A stretch of 64,000 bases of DNA from positions 1 to 64,000 of the IMG/VR virus record IMGVR_UViG_3300020202_000071. One strand, 5' to 3'. Positions 18,217 to 25,676 of this stretch are shown here, piece after piece (position 1 is the first letter of the stretch; every line of letters starts with the position of its first letter). The notes under the pieces are model-generated. The model was given only the letters and a program-made list of their open reading frames with translations, was not told where the DNA came from and did not search any database. Origin of the DNA: a virus. The position numbers and the translations under genes were made by a program.

Positions 18217-19962
18217 ATGGAGCATCTCCAGGCGATCGACGACAACGAGAAGAACGCGACAGCCGGCGCGGTCGTACCCATCCTGATCGCCCATCTCTGG
18301 GCCAGTGTCCGTGGCGCGTTGGTGCACGCGGGATGCCTCTACGGCCAGTTACGGCAGCGCGGCGCCGACGCGGCCGCAGCCGAAACCACGCTGATCGGCG
18401 TCGTGCGGAAGTGGATGAAGCGCGAACCGATCGCGATTGTGAGCATTCGCGGCATCGGTGACGACGAAATTCTGGCGCTCGCGGATCACGCCGGTCGGAT
18501 CCCCGACAGCGATCACGGTGGCCTGTTCGATTTCGGCGTGCAGTTCGGCCAGCACGTGGAAGCGGGCGCATCGCGCGAGGAGGCGTATCACGCCGCCGGC
18601 GCATGGCTCGTGCAGTGGTACGGCGGGGAGAATCCCTGGCCCGCGCCGGAACCTGTTCCGACCCCAACGCCCGTCCCGACGCCAACGCCCACACCGGCCC
18701 CAACGCCTGTTCCCACGCCCACGCCGCCACTACCGGGAACGGAACTGCCGGCGTTGCGCGCGCGTGACCGCTGGTTCGCGCAGCACAGCAAGACCGACGC
18801 CTTTGATTACCGTGAAGCGACGGCCTTCATGCTCTTCGCGCGGTTCCTGCGCGGCGAAGACATCACCGACCGACTGCGCTACTGGCAGCGCTTCAAGATC
18901 AACAGCCTGCGCGTGATCGGCATGGTGCGTCACCCGTTCTGGGTCGAGCACGGGTGGAACCTGCATCCCGACGTGCCGCACTACTACGACGGCTGGCGGC
19001 CATTCCTGACGCTCTTGGAGCGGCACGGCTTCTATTGCCGCCTGTCGCTGTTTGCCGATCGGGACCATCTGCGCCATCTCGATCTCGCGGCCCACGCGGC
19101 GCGCATGGGGCAAGTGCTACACGGGTGCCGGAACGTGATTATCGAAATCACGAACGAGCCCACCATGAACGGCTTTCAGGAGCCGAGCGAATTGCAGCTC
19201 CGCGTCGCGGGAAGTCCCGATCCAATCGAGGAAGCGATGACGGCGCACGCTGAGGCACAGGCGACGGCGCGTCTCCGGTTGGCCACGACGTTCTTGGAAC
19301 ACGGCGGCCCGGCGCTGCTCGCGCTTGGACCCGAGCACGGCGCGCGCGGTCACCTGCTTACGTACATGCTGCCGCCGGCGACCTATCTCCCGTTCCACGC
19401 GGAGCGCGTGACCTGGGAGGACGGCTGGGCGTGGGTCCGCAGGATGGGCGAATACGGGCCGATTCAGAATCCGCTCGGCTGGCCGGCGCTCTCCGGTGAA
19501 CCGATCAACGCCGGCACGCGGCCGGCGAATCCGAGCGATGCGGAACCGTCGACGGCGATCTGGTACGCGTATGGCGCCCTGTCGCGGATCGTCCCCGAGC
19601 GCGGCTACCTCCCGTGTTTCCACTTCGACCGCGGACTGTTTGCCGATCTCCCGGACGCGCCCGCCGAAGCGTGCCTCGCCGCGTTCATGCAGGGGTGCGA
19701 TGACGTGCCGATCCGCGCGCGCGAGCACGGCTGGACAAACGGGCATCACGGAACGTCGCCGTTCCGCGACTACTTCCAAGAGTCCGATCCGCTCAACGAC
19801 CGACCGGTGCGCATCTACGGCCGCGGCACCGGAAAGGACTACATCGGGATCGCCTTGCGGGCACCGCGCGACTGGCGCTGGCCAGACCTGCGGTTTCCGA
19901 TTCGCAAAGTGCGTGAGATCCACGATCGCGGCTGGAGCGCGCAACTCTGGCAGGGAGTCTGA
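18217..19962 (+). CDS. Glycoside-hydrolase-like protein (clan GH-A type) with Pro/Thr linker
   Basis: 581 residues. The N-terminal domain (about 1-145) is of unknown type. Residues 146-173 are a PTPTP/VPTPTP linker of the kind that joins enzyme modules. The rest looks like a TIM-barrel glycosidase: strands with FLRVIG-like segments and the clan GH-A acid/base motif IITNEP at about residue 313 (read as EITNEPTMNG). A possible nucleophile lies in ALSGEPINAG at about 427. It could degrade capsule or cell wall, during adsorption or lysis. No signal peptide. The barrel call is moderate because I judge it from motifs only. Confidence 0.65.
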   Translation: MEHLQAIDDNEKNATAGAVVPILIAHLWASVRGALVHAGCLYGQLRQRGADAAAAETTLIGVVRKWMKREPIAIVSIRGIGDDEILALADHAGRIPDSDHGGLFDFGVQFGQHVEAGASREEAYHAAGAWLVQWYGGENPWPAPEPVPTPTPVPTPTPTPAPTPVPTPTPPLPGTELPALRARDRWFAQHSKTDAFDYREATAFMLFARFLRGEDITDRLRYWQRFKINSLRVIGMVRHPFWVEHGWNLHPDVPHYYDGWRPFLTLLERHGFYCRLSLFADRDHLRHLDLAAHAARMGQVLHGCRNVIIEITNEPTMNGFQEPSELQLRVAGSPDPIEEAMTAHAEAQATARLRLATTFLEHGGPALLALGPEHGARGHLLTYMLPPATYLPFHAERVTWEDGWAWVRRMGEYGPIQNPLGWPALSGEPINAGTRPANPSDAEPSTAIWYAYGALSRIVPERGYLPCFHFDRGLFADLPDAPAEACLAAFMQGCDDVPIRAREHGWTNGHHGTSPFRDYFQESDPLNDRPVRIYGRGTGKDYIGIALRAPRDWRWPDLRFPIRKVREIHDRGWSAQLWQGV

Positions 19963-19965
19963 GAC

Positions 19966-20148
19966 ATGAAAGCCAAACACTACGCGCTGTTGGGGGTCTG
20001 CCTCGCCTCGATCGCGACCATGGTGAGCTCGCTGCCTGATTGGAATGAAGCGATGAAGCCGTCTTTTGTCGGCGGCGTGCTCGGCGTCATCGGGACACAA
20101 CTGGCGGCTCTGTATACCGAGCGGCCCAATGAACGGCGGCCGCGATGA
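19966..20148 (+). CDS. Small two-TM membrane protein, holin candidate
   Basis: 60 residues with two hydrophobic segments (about 5-24, HYALLGVCLASIATMVSSL, and 33-51, SFVGGVLGVIGTQLAALY) and a charged C-terminus, the class II holin plan. It follows the lytic genes and is chained by ATGA to the next small gene. Confidence 0.65.
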   Translation: MKAKHYALLGVCLASIATMVSSLPDWNEAMKPSFVGGVLGVIGTQLAALYTERPNERRPR

Positions 20149-20306
20149 GCAAGTGGTCGAAGTTTTGGAAGGGCGTCAAGGTCGCGGTCGGTCTCCTCGC
20201 GAAAGCTCAAGACAAGGGCCTCGTCAAGATCAAGGAGTTGCCGAAGATTGAGGCCGGCGTCGCGATCGTCGACGACGCGGTTGAGGACGCGAAGAAGCGA
20301 CCGTGA
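20145..20306 (+). CDS. Small lysine-rich amphipathic protein
   Basis: 53 residues, MSKWSKFWKGVKVAVGLLAK then a charged C-terminal part. The ATG overlaps the holin candidate stop and its own stop overlaps the next GTG. The N-terminus could form a cationic amphipathic helix able to touch membranes. Family unknown. It is too short for most gene callers but fully embedded in the overlap chain. Confidence 0.6.
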   Translation: MSKWSKFWKGVKVAVGLLAKAQDKGLVKIKELPKIEAGVAIVDDAVEDAKKRP

Positions 20307-20527
20307 TCAACCGCCGCGGATTTCTGCTGTCGCCGCTCGCGGCCATCCGCGTCCCGCCGCCGCCGGTGACGCTCATCGGCCATCTGACGCTGGCCGCGCG
20401 GCCAGGTGAAGGCTACTTCGCGATCGGCCAGCATGCCGCGTTGATGGTGAAGACGGACGACACAGCCACGATTCGAGCCTTGGAGGCGATCTGCGATCGC
20501 GACGTGACGGTGACGGTAACGGGATGA
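20303..20527 (+). CDS. Small protein with twin-arginine-like N-terminus
   Basis: 74 residues from GTG 20303. The N-terminus MINRRGFLLSPLAAI has the R-R-x-F-L core of a Tat signal followed by a short hydrophobic run, and proline-rich residues (RVPPPPV) come next. The remainder is a small beta/alpha domain. Two other genes (49998, 50802) have the same type of N-terminus. Function unknown. Confidence 0.6.
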   Translation: MINRRGFLLSPLAAIRVPPPPVTLIGHLTLAARPGEGYFAIGQHAALMVKTDDTATIRALEAICDRDVTVTVTG

Positions 20528-20546
20528 ACGAAAGGCGGGTACGGCG

Positions 20547-21125
20547 ATGTCCTTTGTACGTGATGACGATCCTCCGGTGGCGGTGAGCGTGGCACTCGCG
20601 ATCGCGATCACGTGCGGCGGGGCGATCGCGTGCCTGACCGGCTGCGCGCCGACGGTCGTCCGTCGATCGCTGCAGATTCCGCACTTCGAATCCGGGTATG
20701 AGCCGACCGCCGGGGATGAGATGGGCTCAGCCTACCTGCAGCTGCACGATCGCCTGACGCAGTGGGGCATCGCGATCCATGAGCAGCCGCTGCGCCAGTT
20801 CGGCCTCGCGGATCTGCGCCGGGGCGTGATTCTGATCCGCGAGGGCCTGCCGATCAACGCGCGGTTCGAGGTGCTCGCGCACGAAGCGGCGCATCTGTTC
20901 CAGCCGCCCGCGCTCGAGGACAGTTCCACCGCCCAAGTGTTCGCGGAGCTCGTCGCCGTCGAGATCGCCAAGTTCTACGGGCATGACGGGTACGTGGACA
21001 TCTCCGCGCGCTACCTGGCGATGCACAAGCATGCGTTCGCGAGCGTGAAGTACCTCGAGCGCGACGTGGCCTACGCGGTGAAAGTGCTGACCGGGCAACG
21101 GCCGCTGCCGCGGCGCGTGCCCTAG
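20547..21125 (+). CDS. Lipoprotein-like HEAAH metallopeptidase candidate
   Basis: 192 residues. A hydrophobic segment at about 11-30 ends in a lipobox-like LTGC (Cys33), so the protein may be lipidated or membrane anchored. The soluble part carries HEAAHLF at 112-118, an HEXXH zinc-binding motif, with a downstream glutamate-rich helix (AELVAVEIAKFYG) able to supply the third ligand. It follows the lysis genes and may trim the envelope or host proteins. Activity is unproven. Confidence 0.65.
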   Translation: MSFVRDDDPPVAVSVALAIAITCGGAIACLTGCAPTVVRRSLQIPHFESGYEPTAGDEMGSAYLQLHDRLTQWGIAIHEQPLRQFGLADLRRGVILIREGLPINARFEVLAHEAAHLFQPPALEDSSTAQVFAELVAVEIAKFYGHDGYVDISARYLAMHKHAFASVKYLERDVAYAVKVLTGQRPLPRRVP

Positions 21126-21364
21126 CTGGCGACGAGTTCGGCGCGCCGGACGCGGATCGGCGTGCCGAGCGGTCGGCCGCGGTGATCGGTGGGCTGTTCC
21201 CACACCCCCCGATCGCCGACGGACGCGAGGGCGATTGCGGTGTCCCGTTCCGTGATCGGCGCGCGCAGCAAGCGGCCCGATGTCGCGTCGTAGAGACACC
21301 ACTGGCCGTCCGGCGCCACGCGGCGCAGGATCACATCGCCGGTGCGGGGCGCGTCGTGCGTCAT
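21122..21364 (-). CDS. Small hypothetical protein
   Basis: 80 residues if the internal ATG at 21364 is used (an upstream ATG at 21400 adds 12 residues). It has a DGQWCLYDATSGR strand pattern and RDTAIALA helix, reminiscent of short single-domain phage proteins that bind small ligands or DNA. The stop overlaps that of the convergent lipoprotein-like gene. Family unknown. Confidence 0.5.
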   Translation of the reverse strand: MTHDAPRTGDVILRRVAPDGQWCLYDATSGRLLRAPITERDTAIALASVGDRGVWEQPTDHRGRPLGTPIRVRRAELVAS

Positions 21365-21433
21365 CCAGGAGCCCTTTTGAGAGGGACGCGTCATTGTCAC
21401 AGGTGAGTACGGAGCGCGGCAAGCTCAGGCGCG

Positions 21434-21439
21434 TATAGT
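21434..21439 (+). promoter_or_regulatory. Extended -10 like TATAGT before 21447
   Basis: TATAGT lies exactly 7 bases before ATG 21447, the same spacing as at the cro-like gene. No convincing -35 is visible. A transcript starting here would be leaderless. The call depends on the neighbouring pattern. Confidence 0.4.
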
Positions 21440-21446
21440 GATCGCG

Positions 21447-21677
21447 ATGGGGGAACAACCACCGGATCCGTGGCCCGCGCTCATGAAGTTCTCGACGCTC
21501 GCGCGGTACCTCGATTACGCGGGTAAGCACGCGCCAGATGCGGCGCGGAAGTTTGTCATCCGCCGACGCATTCCGAAGTTTTGGCGCGATGGCGCCTGGC
21601 TGGTGAAACGCGCCGATGTCGACGCGTCACTCAAGGGTCGTGTCTTTGAATCACGGCCCTCGGACCGACGAAAGTAA
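21447..21677 (+). CDS. Excisionase-like helix-turn-helix protein, copy A
   Basis: 76 residues from ATG 21447. The core LARYLDYAGKHAPDAARKFV ... PKFWRDGAWLVKRADVDA is a small winged-helix DNA-binding fold of the excisionase/AlpA type: helix, turn, then a strand with the W-R-G/D-GAWL motif. A second gene at 28422 shares about 60 percent of this core. Position beside attP and the integrase makes this copy the better candidate for the recombination directionality factor. Confidence 0.65.
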   Translation: MGEQPPDPWPALMKFSTLARYLDYAGKHAPDAARKFVIRRRIPKFWRDGAWLVKRADVDASLKGRVFESRPSDRRK

Positions 21678-21683
21678 TAGACG

Positions 21684-22022
21684 ATGTTCGGTGGACGCTT
21701 TCCCAACGGCTTCGGGTTACTCGCGTCGGCGCACCTGGCCCTGCAACGGGGCGAGCCGCCGCAGCGCGTGCGTCGACCGCCCGCGATCGCCGTCGTCGAA
21801 TGCCCTGGCTGCGGCTGGTCCGAGTGGGACGGCGCGTCGGAACATCCATGGCGCGGCGTCCGGTTCGCGCGCCCAATGTGTTACGGCCAAGCCGTGTCAG
21901 AAACGTGTCACGAATCACGGCTACAGGGGGGCACGTCAGGGCGGCCAGATGTGGCAGAACTCGTAGAACTGGCCGAAAACTCGCAGGAACCGCCCGATCG
22001 CGTCATCAGCACACAGCCTTAG
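21684..22022 (+). CDS. Hypothetical cysteine-containing protein overlapping attP
   Basis: 112 residues. A CPGC pair at about residues 40-43 and a later Cys pair could bind zinc. Its stop codon (22020-22022) lies inside the tRNA-derived attachment sequence, so integration would alter or fuse its 3' end. Family unknown. Confidence 0.5.
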   Translation: MFGGRFPNGFGLLASAHLALQRGEPPQRVRRPPAIAVVECPGCGWSEWDGASEHPWRGVRFARPMCYGQAVSETCHESRLQGGTSGRPDVAELVELAENSQEPPDRVISTQP

Positions 22023-22057
22023 AAGGCCGGTGCTCTATCCAACTGAGCTACGGGCGC
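22018..22057 (-). other. Putative attP: 5' half of a tRNA-Arg(UCU)
   Basis: Read on the minus strand, the segment starts GCGCCCGTAGCTCAGTTGGA and continues through the anticodon loop with anticodon TCT (22021-22023). After position 40 it stops matching any tRNA: the base-pair partner of CCGGC is absent. This is the 5' half of a tRNA-Arg, the classic core shared by phage and host at a tRNA attachment site. The last codon of int is in it. Confidence 0.7.
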
Positions 22058-23211
22058 ATACGGAATTTACGGGCTTTTTTGCGTGTTTTCGGCGTCGCCC
22101 GCGATCGACGTGTCACTGACGTGTCACCGAAGTCGTCCGTGAACACCGTGCGATCCATGCCAAGGTACTCCATCATCTGATCGAGCGACGTCCACCCGCC
22201 GATCATCTGGACTGTGCGGATGTCGATCTGAAACTCACGCAGCATCCGCGTGGCGCCGCTCGCCCGCGTCGCCGTGTGCCAGACGATGCCGCCATTCCTG
22301 ATGCCCCACGGCACGTCGGCGGCCTTCGCGGCCTGCTGCACCCGCCGGAGGAACCGTCGGCGCGGCACGGCCGGATCCTCGGCCTTCGCAAACGCCTCCT
22401 GCCAGTCTGGGAAGAAATAGCCGGTGTGCGTCTTCGGCCAGCGCCGCTTGAGGACTGCGGCCGCGCGCGTCTGCAAGGGCGTCGGGCCGGTGAGCGGGAT
22501 CTGATGCGGGCCCGTCTTCGTCAGGAGCGCCAGACGATCACCGCGGTGACTCGCGCGTTGCAGGTTGATCAGCGGTTCTTGGCGCAGCAGCGTGCCGACA
22601 CCGACGACGTAGAGATCGTGGATCTCACGATCGAGCCGCTTGAGTGCGGCGAGGAACGGACGTTCTTCCTCGCGCGTGAGCGTGCGCTTGGCCGGCAGCT
22701 TGTCGCGTTTGCGTTTCACGGTGCCGAGAGCGTGTGCCTTGATCCACTCACCGACCGCCGACTTGAGAATGGACTTCATTACGGCGAGCTCGGTGCCGAC
22801 CGTCGTGACCGTGACGCCGTCCGCTAGGCGATCAGTCTCGTACTCGGACCAGCGCGCCGGCGTGATGTCGACGAGACTGATGTCGCCGAACGCGTCGATC
22901 AGGCGCTGAATGCGGAGCGCCTCCTGCACCTTCCCGCGATGTTTCGGCGTCTCGTGCGTGAGATACCACTGCGCCTGCGCGCGAAAGGTGCGACCGCCGC
23001 TGACTTGCGGGAGATCGAAACGCTGGCGAGCAGCATCACCGAGCATAGCGTCGTACGCGAGTTGCGCGAGGCGGCGGTTCTCTTTGGTTTGCTCAGGGTC
23101 GGCCGCCTTGACGAGGATCTTGGTGGACACGCGGGTGCGCCCTCGCTGGCCTTTTCGCTTCGGCAGGTTCAGCCAGTAATACTGGCTATCGGGACGCGTG
23201 ACGACGCCCAT
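22048..23211 (-). CDS. int: Tyrosine-family integrase
   Basis: 387 residues from ATG 23211; a TTG at 23232 would add 7. Tyrosine-recombinase residues can be picked out: Arg210 (LLRQEP), Lys232 (LLTKTGP), His312 and Arg316 (WHTATRASG), Trp340 (IGGW) and the nucleophile Tyr349 (MMEYLG). His and Arg in box II are one residue further apart than the usual H-x-x-R. A SAM-like core-binding domain precedes it. The stop TAG is bases 8-10 of the tRNA fragment. It should catalyse integration at tRNA-Arg. Confidence 0.85.
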   Translation of the reverse strand: MGVVTRPDSQYYWLNLPKRKGQRGRTRVSTKILVKAADPEQTKENRRLAQLAYDAMLGDAARQRFDLPQVSGGRTFRAQAQWYLTHETPKHRGKVQEALRIQRLIDAFGDISLVDITPARWSEYETDRLADGVTVTTVGTELAVMKSILKSAVGEWIKAHALGTVKRKRDKLPAKRTLTREEERPFLAALKRLDREIHDLYVVGVGTLLRQEPLINLQRASHRGDRLALLTKTGPHQIPLTGPTPLQTRAAAVLKRRWPKTHTGYFFPDWQEAFAKAEDPAVPRRRFLRRVQQAAKAADVPWGIRNGGIVWHTATRASGATRMLREFQIDIRTVQMIGGWTSLDQMMEYLGMDRTVFTDDFGDTSVTRRSRATPKTRKKARKFRMRP

Positions 23212-23261
23212 CGCTACGAGTTGGCCCTGCAACGGTTCGCCACGCCATCAAGGAGGTTGGC

Positions 23262-23432
23262 ATGACGGAACACCTGAAACGCCCTGATGTGGCCCGAGAA
23301 GACACCGAGCGGCTGCGTGACCGTCTGGTAGCCGAGCCAGACCGCGTTCGCGAGCCGGTCGTCGATTGGCCGGAGTTGTATCGGCGTCTGTGGCAGGTGA
23401 AGCTCCGATACTTTCACCCAGACAACCGCTGA
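23262..23432 (+). CDS. Small hypothetical protein divergent from int
   Basis: 56 residues, preceded by an excellent Shine-Dalgarno AGGAGGT (23251-23257). The protein is highly charged: MTEHLKRPDVARE, then DRLVAEPDRVREP and a C-terminal WQVKLRYFHPDNR. It lies between int and the hicB-like gene. Its charge suggests a nucleic-acid or protein-binding role. Family unknown. Confidence 0.55.
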   Translation: MTEHLKRPDVAREDTERLRDRLVAEPDRVREPVVDWPELYRRLWQVKLRYFHPDNR

Positions 23433-23485
23433 GTCCTTGGAGCGGTCGCGGTCGACGGCGCGCTGGCGTCGTGGTGCCGACGCCC

Positions 23486-23491
23486 TATACT
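23486..23491 (+). promoter_or_regulatory. Putative -10 box for the hicB-like gene
   Basis: TATACT, 44 bases before the start at 23536. The -35 position (about 23463-23468) is weak. AGGAGAGG stands between promoter and start. Confidence 0.4.
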
Positions 23492-23535
23492 GTCCGTAGG
23501 CTCTCCCCGAGCGCGTTGCAGGAGAGGTGTGAACC

Positions 23536-23973
23536 ATGGCAGGATACGCAGGCAACCCGACGTTCCCTATGGCCAAACAGCTCAACGTTAGCTTCAACCT
23601 CGACGGTGTCATCCGTGAGGACAAGGACACGAATTGCTTCGTGTCGTACTGCCCCGCGCTTGATCTGTACTCGGCCGGGCGCACCCGCCCAGAGGCCAGG
23701 GCCGCGCTGCAGAGCGCGATCGACCTGTTCGTCCGCCTCGGGTACGAACGCAACATCCTTGGCCGGTTGCTCCACGACAAGGGCTTCGAGCCATTACCCG
23801 TTGGGGCACTGCTGCCTGAACTCGGTGCCGATGCCCGCAACACGATCGTGATCACCGAGGACGCCCGCTTCGAGACGTACGACGACACGTTCAAGGTGAC
23901 CGTCCCACTCAACCTCATCGCGGCTGCGGCCGCCGGTTCGACGCAGGTGCCGACATCGTGTCGCCCGCAGTAA
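23536..23973 (+). CDS. HicB-like antitoxin
   Basis: 145 residues. The segment LNVSFNLDGVIREDKDTNCF ... SYCPALDLYSAGRTRPEARA has the degenerate RNase H-like HicB fold: a strand, a W/Y-x-x-P-A-x-D-L turn, then the helix ARAALQSAIDLFVRLGYE. HicB antitoxins neutralise HicA mRNA interferases and bind their own operator. The C-terminal part is probably DNA or toxin contact. It overlaps the following gene by 16 bases, as usual for a pair. Order here is B then A. Confidence 0.65.
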   Translation: MAGYAGNPTFPMAKQLNVSFNLDGVIREDKDTNCFVSYCPALDLYSAGRTRPEARAALQSAIDLFVRLGYERNILGRLLHDKGFEPLPVGALLPELGADARNTIVITEDARFETYDDTFKVTVPLNLIAAAAAGSTQVPTSCRPQ

Positions 23974-24227
23974 CGCCGCTCGCGCCCAGCGCGATCAAAC
24001 AACTGCTCGAGGATCACGGCTACGAACTGGTCGGCGCCGACGACTACAACTGGGCCTTTGCGAAGAGCGTCACCGAGGAGCCGGTCTTTGTGCCGCATAA
24101 GATCGACCTCGTGCCGCTCGAAATCGCGTTCCACGTGGCGAAGCGCGTCGGTTTCAACGAGTACCTCACGGCGGTAACCAATGCCGCCGCGCCAGGCTCC
24201 ACGTCCAGCAGGGCGCCAGACGCGTAA
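23958..24227 (+). CDS. HicA-like protein, catalytic histidine apparently lost
   Basis: 89 residues from GTG 23958. The layout IKQLLEDHGYEL ... VFVPHKIDLVPLEIAF and HVAKRVGFNEY matches the HicA dsRBD-like fold. The catalytic G-S-H-H region, however, reads GADDYNWAF, so the essential His is missing. It may be a defective toxin or a repurposed RNA-binding partner of the HicB-like protein. Its start is inside the antitoxin gene. Confidence 0.55.
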   Translation: MSPAVTPLAPSAIKQLLEDHGYELVGADDYNWAFAKSVTEEPVFVPHKIDLVPLEIAFHVAKRVGFNEYLTAVTNAAAPGSTSSRAPDA

Positions 24228-24241
24228 GCGCGCCGACGCGG

Positions 24242-24514
24242 TCACAACTCTTCCGCCACGCGCCAGCCGCGCACTTCGTACTCGCGCATCGACGCGCGCG
24301 CGAGATCATGCACGGCAGCACCGTCCCGCACAATCTGTGACCAGTGCAGATCCCATGACCCATCGTGCCTTGTGATGTAGATCACGAGCTCCACGCCGAT
24401 CGGCGCGATCCGCGTCCGCGCCTCGACCTTCCGGGTGTCCTTCACCAGCGTCCAGAGCACGAACTCTTCGCGGTGCGTCGTGTTCGGTGGGGGATCAACG
24501 AGGCGGATCGTCAT
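24242..24514 (-). CDS. Hypothetical protein
   Basis: 90 residues. A beta-hairpin-rich pattern (REEFVLWTLVKDTRKV, ELVIYITRHDGSWDLHWSQI) is followed by a helix (DLARASMREYEVRGW). The ATG overlaps the stop of the upstream minus gene (ATGA). It is the last gene of a minus-strand run of accessory genes. Family unknown. Confidence 0.6.
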   Translation of the reverse strand: MTIRLVDPPPNTTHREEFVLWTLVKDTRKVEARTRIAPIGVELVIYITRHDGSWDLHWSQIVRDGAAVHDLARASMREYEVRGWRVAEEL

Positions 24515-24783
24515 TGGTGGATGTGAAAGGTCACCGGACAGATCGATCGTCCGCCGACCATTACCGGCGTGCCGCGGGTTGTTATGACCACACGAAGTGT
24601 CGTGCCGTCCTGAAGTGTCAGGGTGTCGGCCTCATTGGTGTCGGTCTGGTGGCTGAGCGCGTCCGATGTGGGGTTCATCGCCTCGATGCTGCCCTCGCGT
24701 GCGTCGTGCGCGAGAAACACCATTCCTTCAAAGAGGACATCGGTCGACGACCCTCGGAAGATGCGTCCAAATTGTTTCGCCAT
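24511..24783 (-). CDS. Hypothetical protein
   Basis: 90 residues: LFEGMVFLAHDAREGSIEAM, a long loop, then strands DTLTLQDGTTLRVVITT and RSICPVTFHIHQ. Appears to be a small all-beta protein. Chained by ATGA to the gene at 24242 and separated by 11 bases from the gene at 24795. Family unknown. Confidence 0.6.
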   Translation of the reverse strand: MAKQFGRIFRGSSTDVLFEGMVFLAHDAREGSIEAMNPTSDALSHQTDTNEADTLTLQDGTTLRVVITTRGTPVMVGGRSICPVTFHIHQ

Positions 24784-24794
24784 ACGTCCTGCCC

Positions 24795-25223
24795 CTACCG
24801 CGGGGTCCGCTTCGCTTCTTTAGCGAGCGCGGCATCGGCCTCTGCGAGCAGGGCATCAATGTCGGCCAGTGAACGACTCGGCGGCTTCAGGTCAAGGTCC
24901 GACACGCGACGCCGTCGTGCCGCGGAATTCGCCTCTATCCTCGCTGCGGCCTCTGTCGCCGCTTCGGCTCGCGCCGCTTCGGAGATCCAGACACCCAGTT
25001 CGTGGCCGGCAACTGGAATGAACGATCCCCACTGCGAGCGACCCGTCCAGCGATCGATCCGGATGTACGCGGCGTGGTCGCCACCTGGATCACGCCACTC
25101 GTAGCGCGGAAAGGCCGCGTGGCACAGCACGGCGGCGACGATCAGGGCGATGCCGAGCCACCAATCACGACGCGTGATGTGAGCATCACCTGATCGAAAC
25201 CGTCCCGCCGTACTGGTTATCAT
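24795..25223 (-). CDS. Single-pass membrane protein
   Basis: 142 residues. One TM at about 20-38 (RRDWWLGIALIVAAVLCHA) after a short basic N-terminus, then a soluble part. The C-terminal helix includes SLADIDALLAEADAAL, which resembles the LxAEIDAaL repeats at the N-terminus of the 10460 polyvalent protein. That similarity may be coincidence. Part of the minus-strand accessory run. Confidence 0.6.
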   Translation of the reverse strand: MITSTAGRFRSGDAHITRRDWWLGIALIVAAVLCHAAFPRYEWRDPGGDHAAYIRIDRWTGRSQWGSFIPVAGHELGVWISEAARAEAATEAAARIEANSAARRRRVSDLDLKPPSRSLADIDALLAEADAALAKEAKRTPR

Positions 25224-25229
25224 CGATTT

Positions 25230-25676
25230 TCACCGTCGCGGTCGCTGCGTTTCTTCCGTAGACCCGCTGGCACCGACGGTGTTTGCCGACGTCATCACCA
25301 ATGCATAAAACCCTATCGAGGCTGCGATGGCCAGCGCCGGGAAGCAGTCAAACCAAATCGCCTCAAAATTGAGTGAGGGCCCCCACCAGTTCCACGACTG
25401 CACCCACGGCCACAAGTCTGCGTATTGGCGTTCGGCCACCCACTGCTCGCCGTTATGGCTAATCCATGGGTAGAGGCTGACGAACCATAAGCCCCAGCTC
25501 GCAAACCACCACACCTTGAACACGGTTGTGTGTCGCCTCTCGCGGCCGATTGCAGCAAAGCCGCAATAGGCCAACAACAAAGGACCGGCGTCTCGCCAAA
25601 TAAACGAGTCGGACAGCACGGGAATCGTTAGTAACAGGACGTGTGAACAGTGTAGCCAACGATGCGCGACGTGCAT
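25230..25676 (-). CDS. Multi-TM membrane protein
   Basis: 148 residues from ATG 25676; an upstream ATG at 25736 would lengthen it and overlap the next gene more. Hydrophobic segments can be seen at about 10-30, 38-50, 57-75 and 115-135, with a tryptophan-rich loop (WVQSWNWWGPSLNFEAIWFD). Start uncertain because it overlaps the end of the gene at 25628. Function unknown; a candidate lysogenic-conversion or exclusion protein. Confidence 0.5.
   Translation of the reverse strand: MHVAHRWLHCSHVLLLTIPVLSDSFIWRDAGPLLLAYCGFAAIGRERRHTTVFKVWWFASWGLWFVSLYPWISHNGEQWVAERQYADLWPWVQSWNWWGPSLNFEAIWFDCFPALAIAASIGFYALVMTSANTVGASGSTEETQRPRR

Noticed and set aside
18652-18735. Tandem DNA repeat CCAACGCC-type
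   Set aside because: It encodes the PTPTP linker; explained by protein composition.
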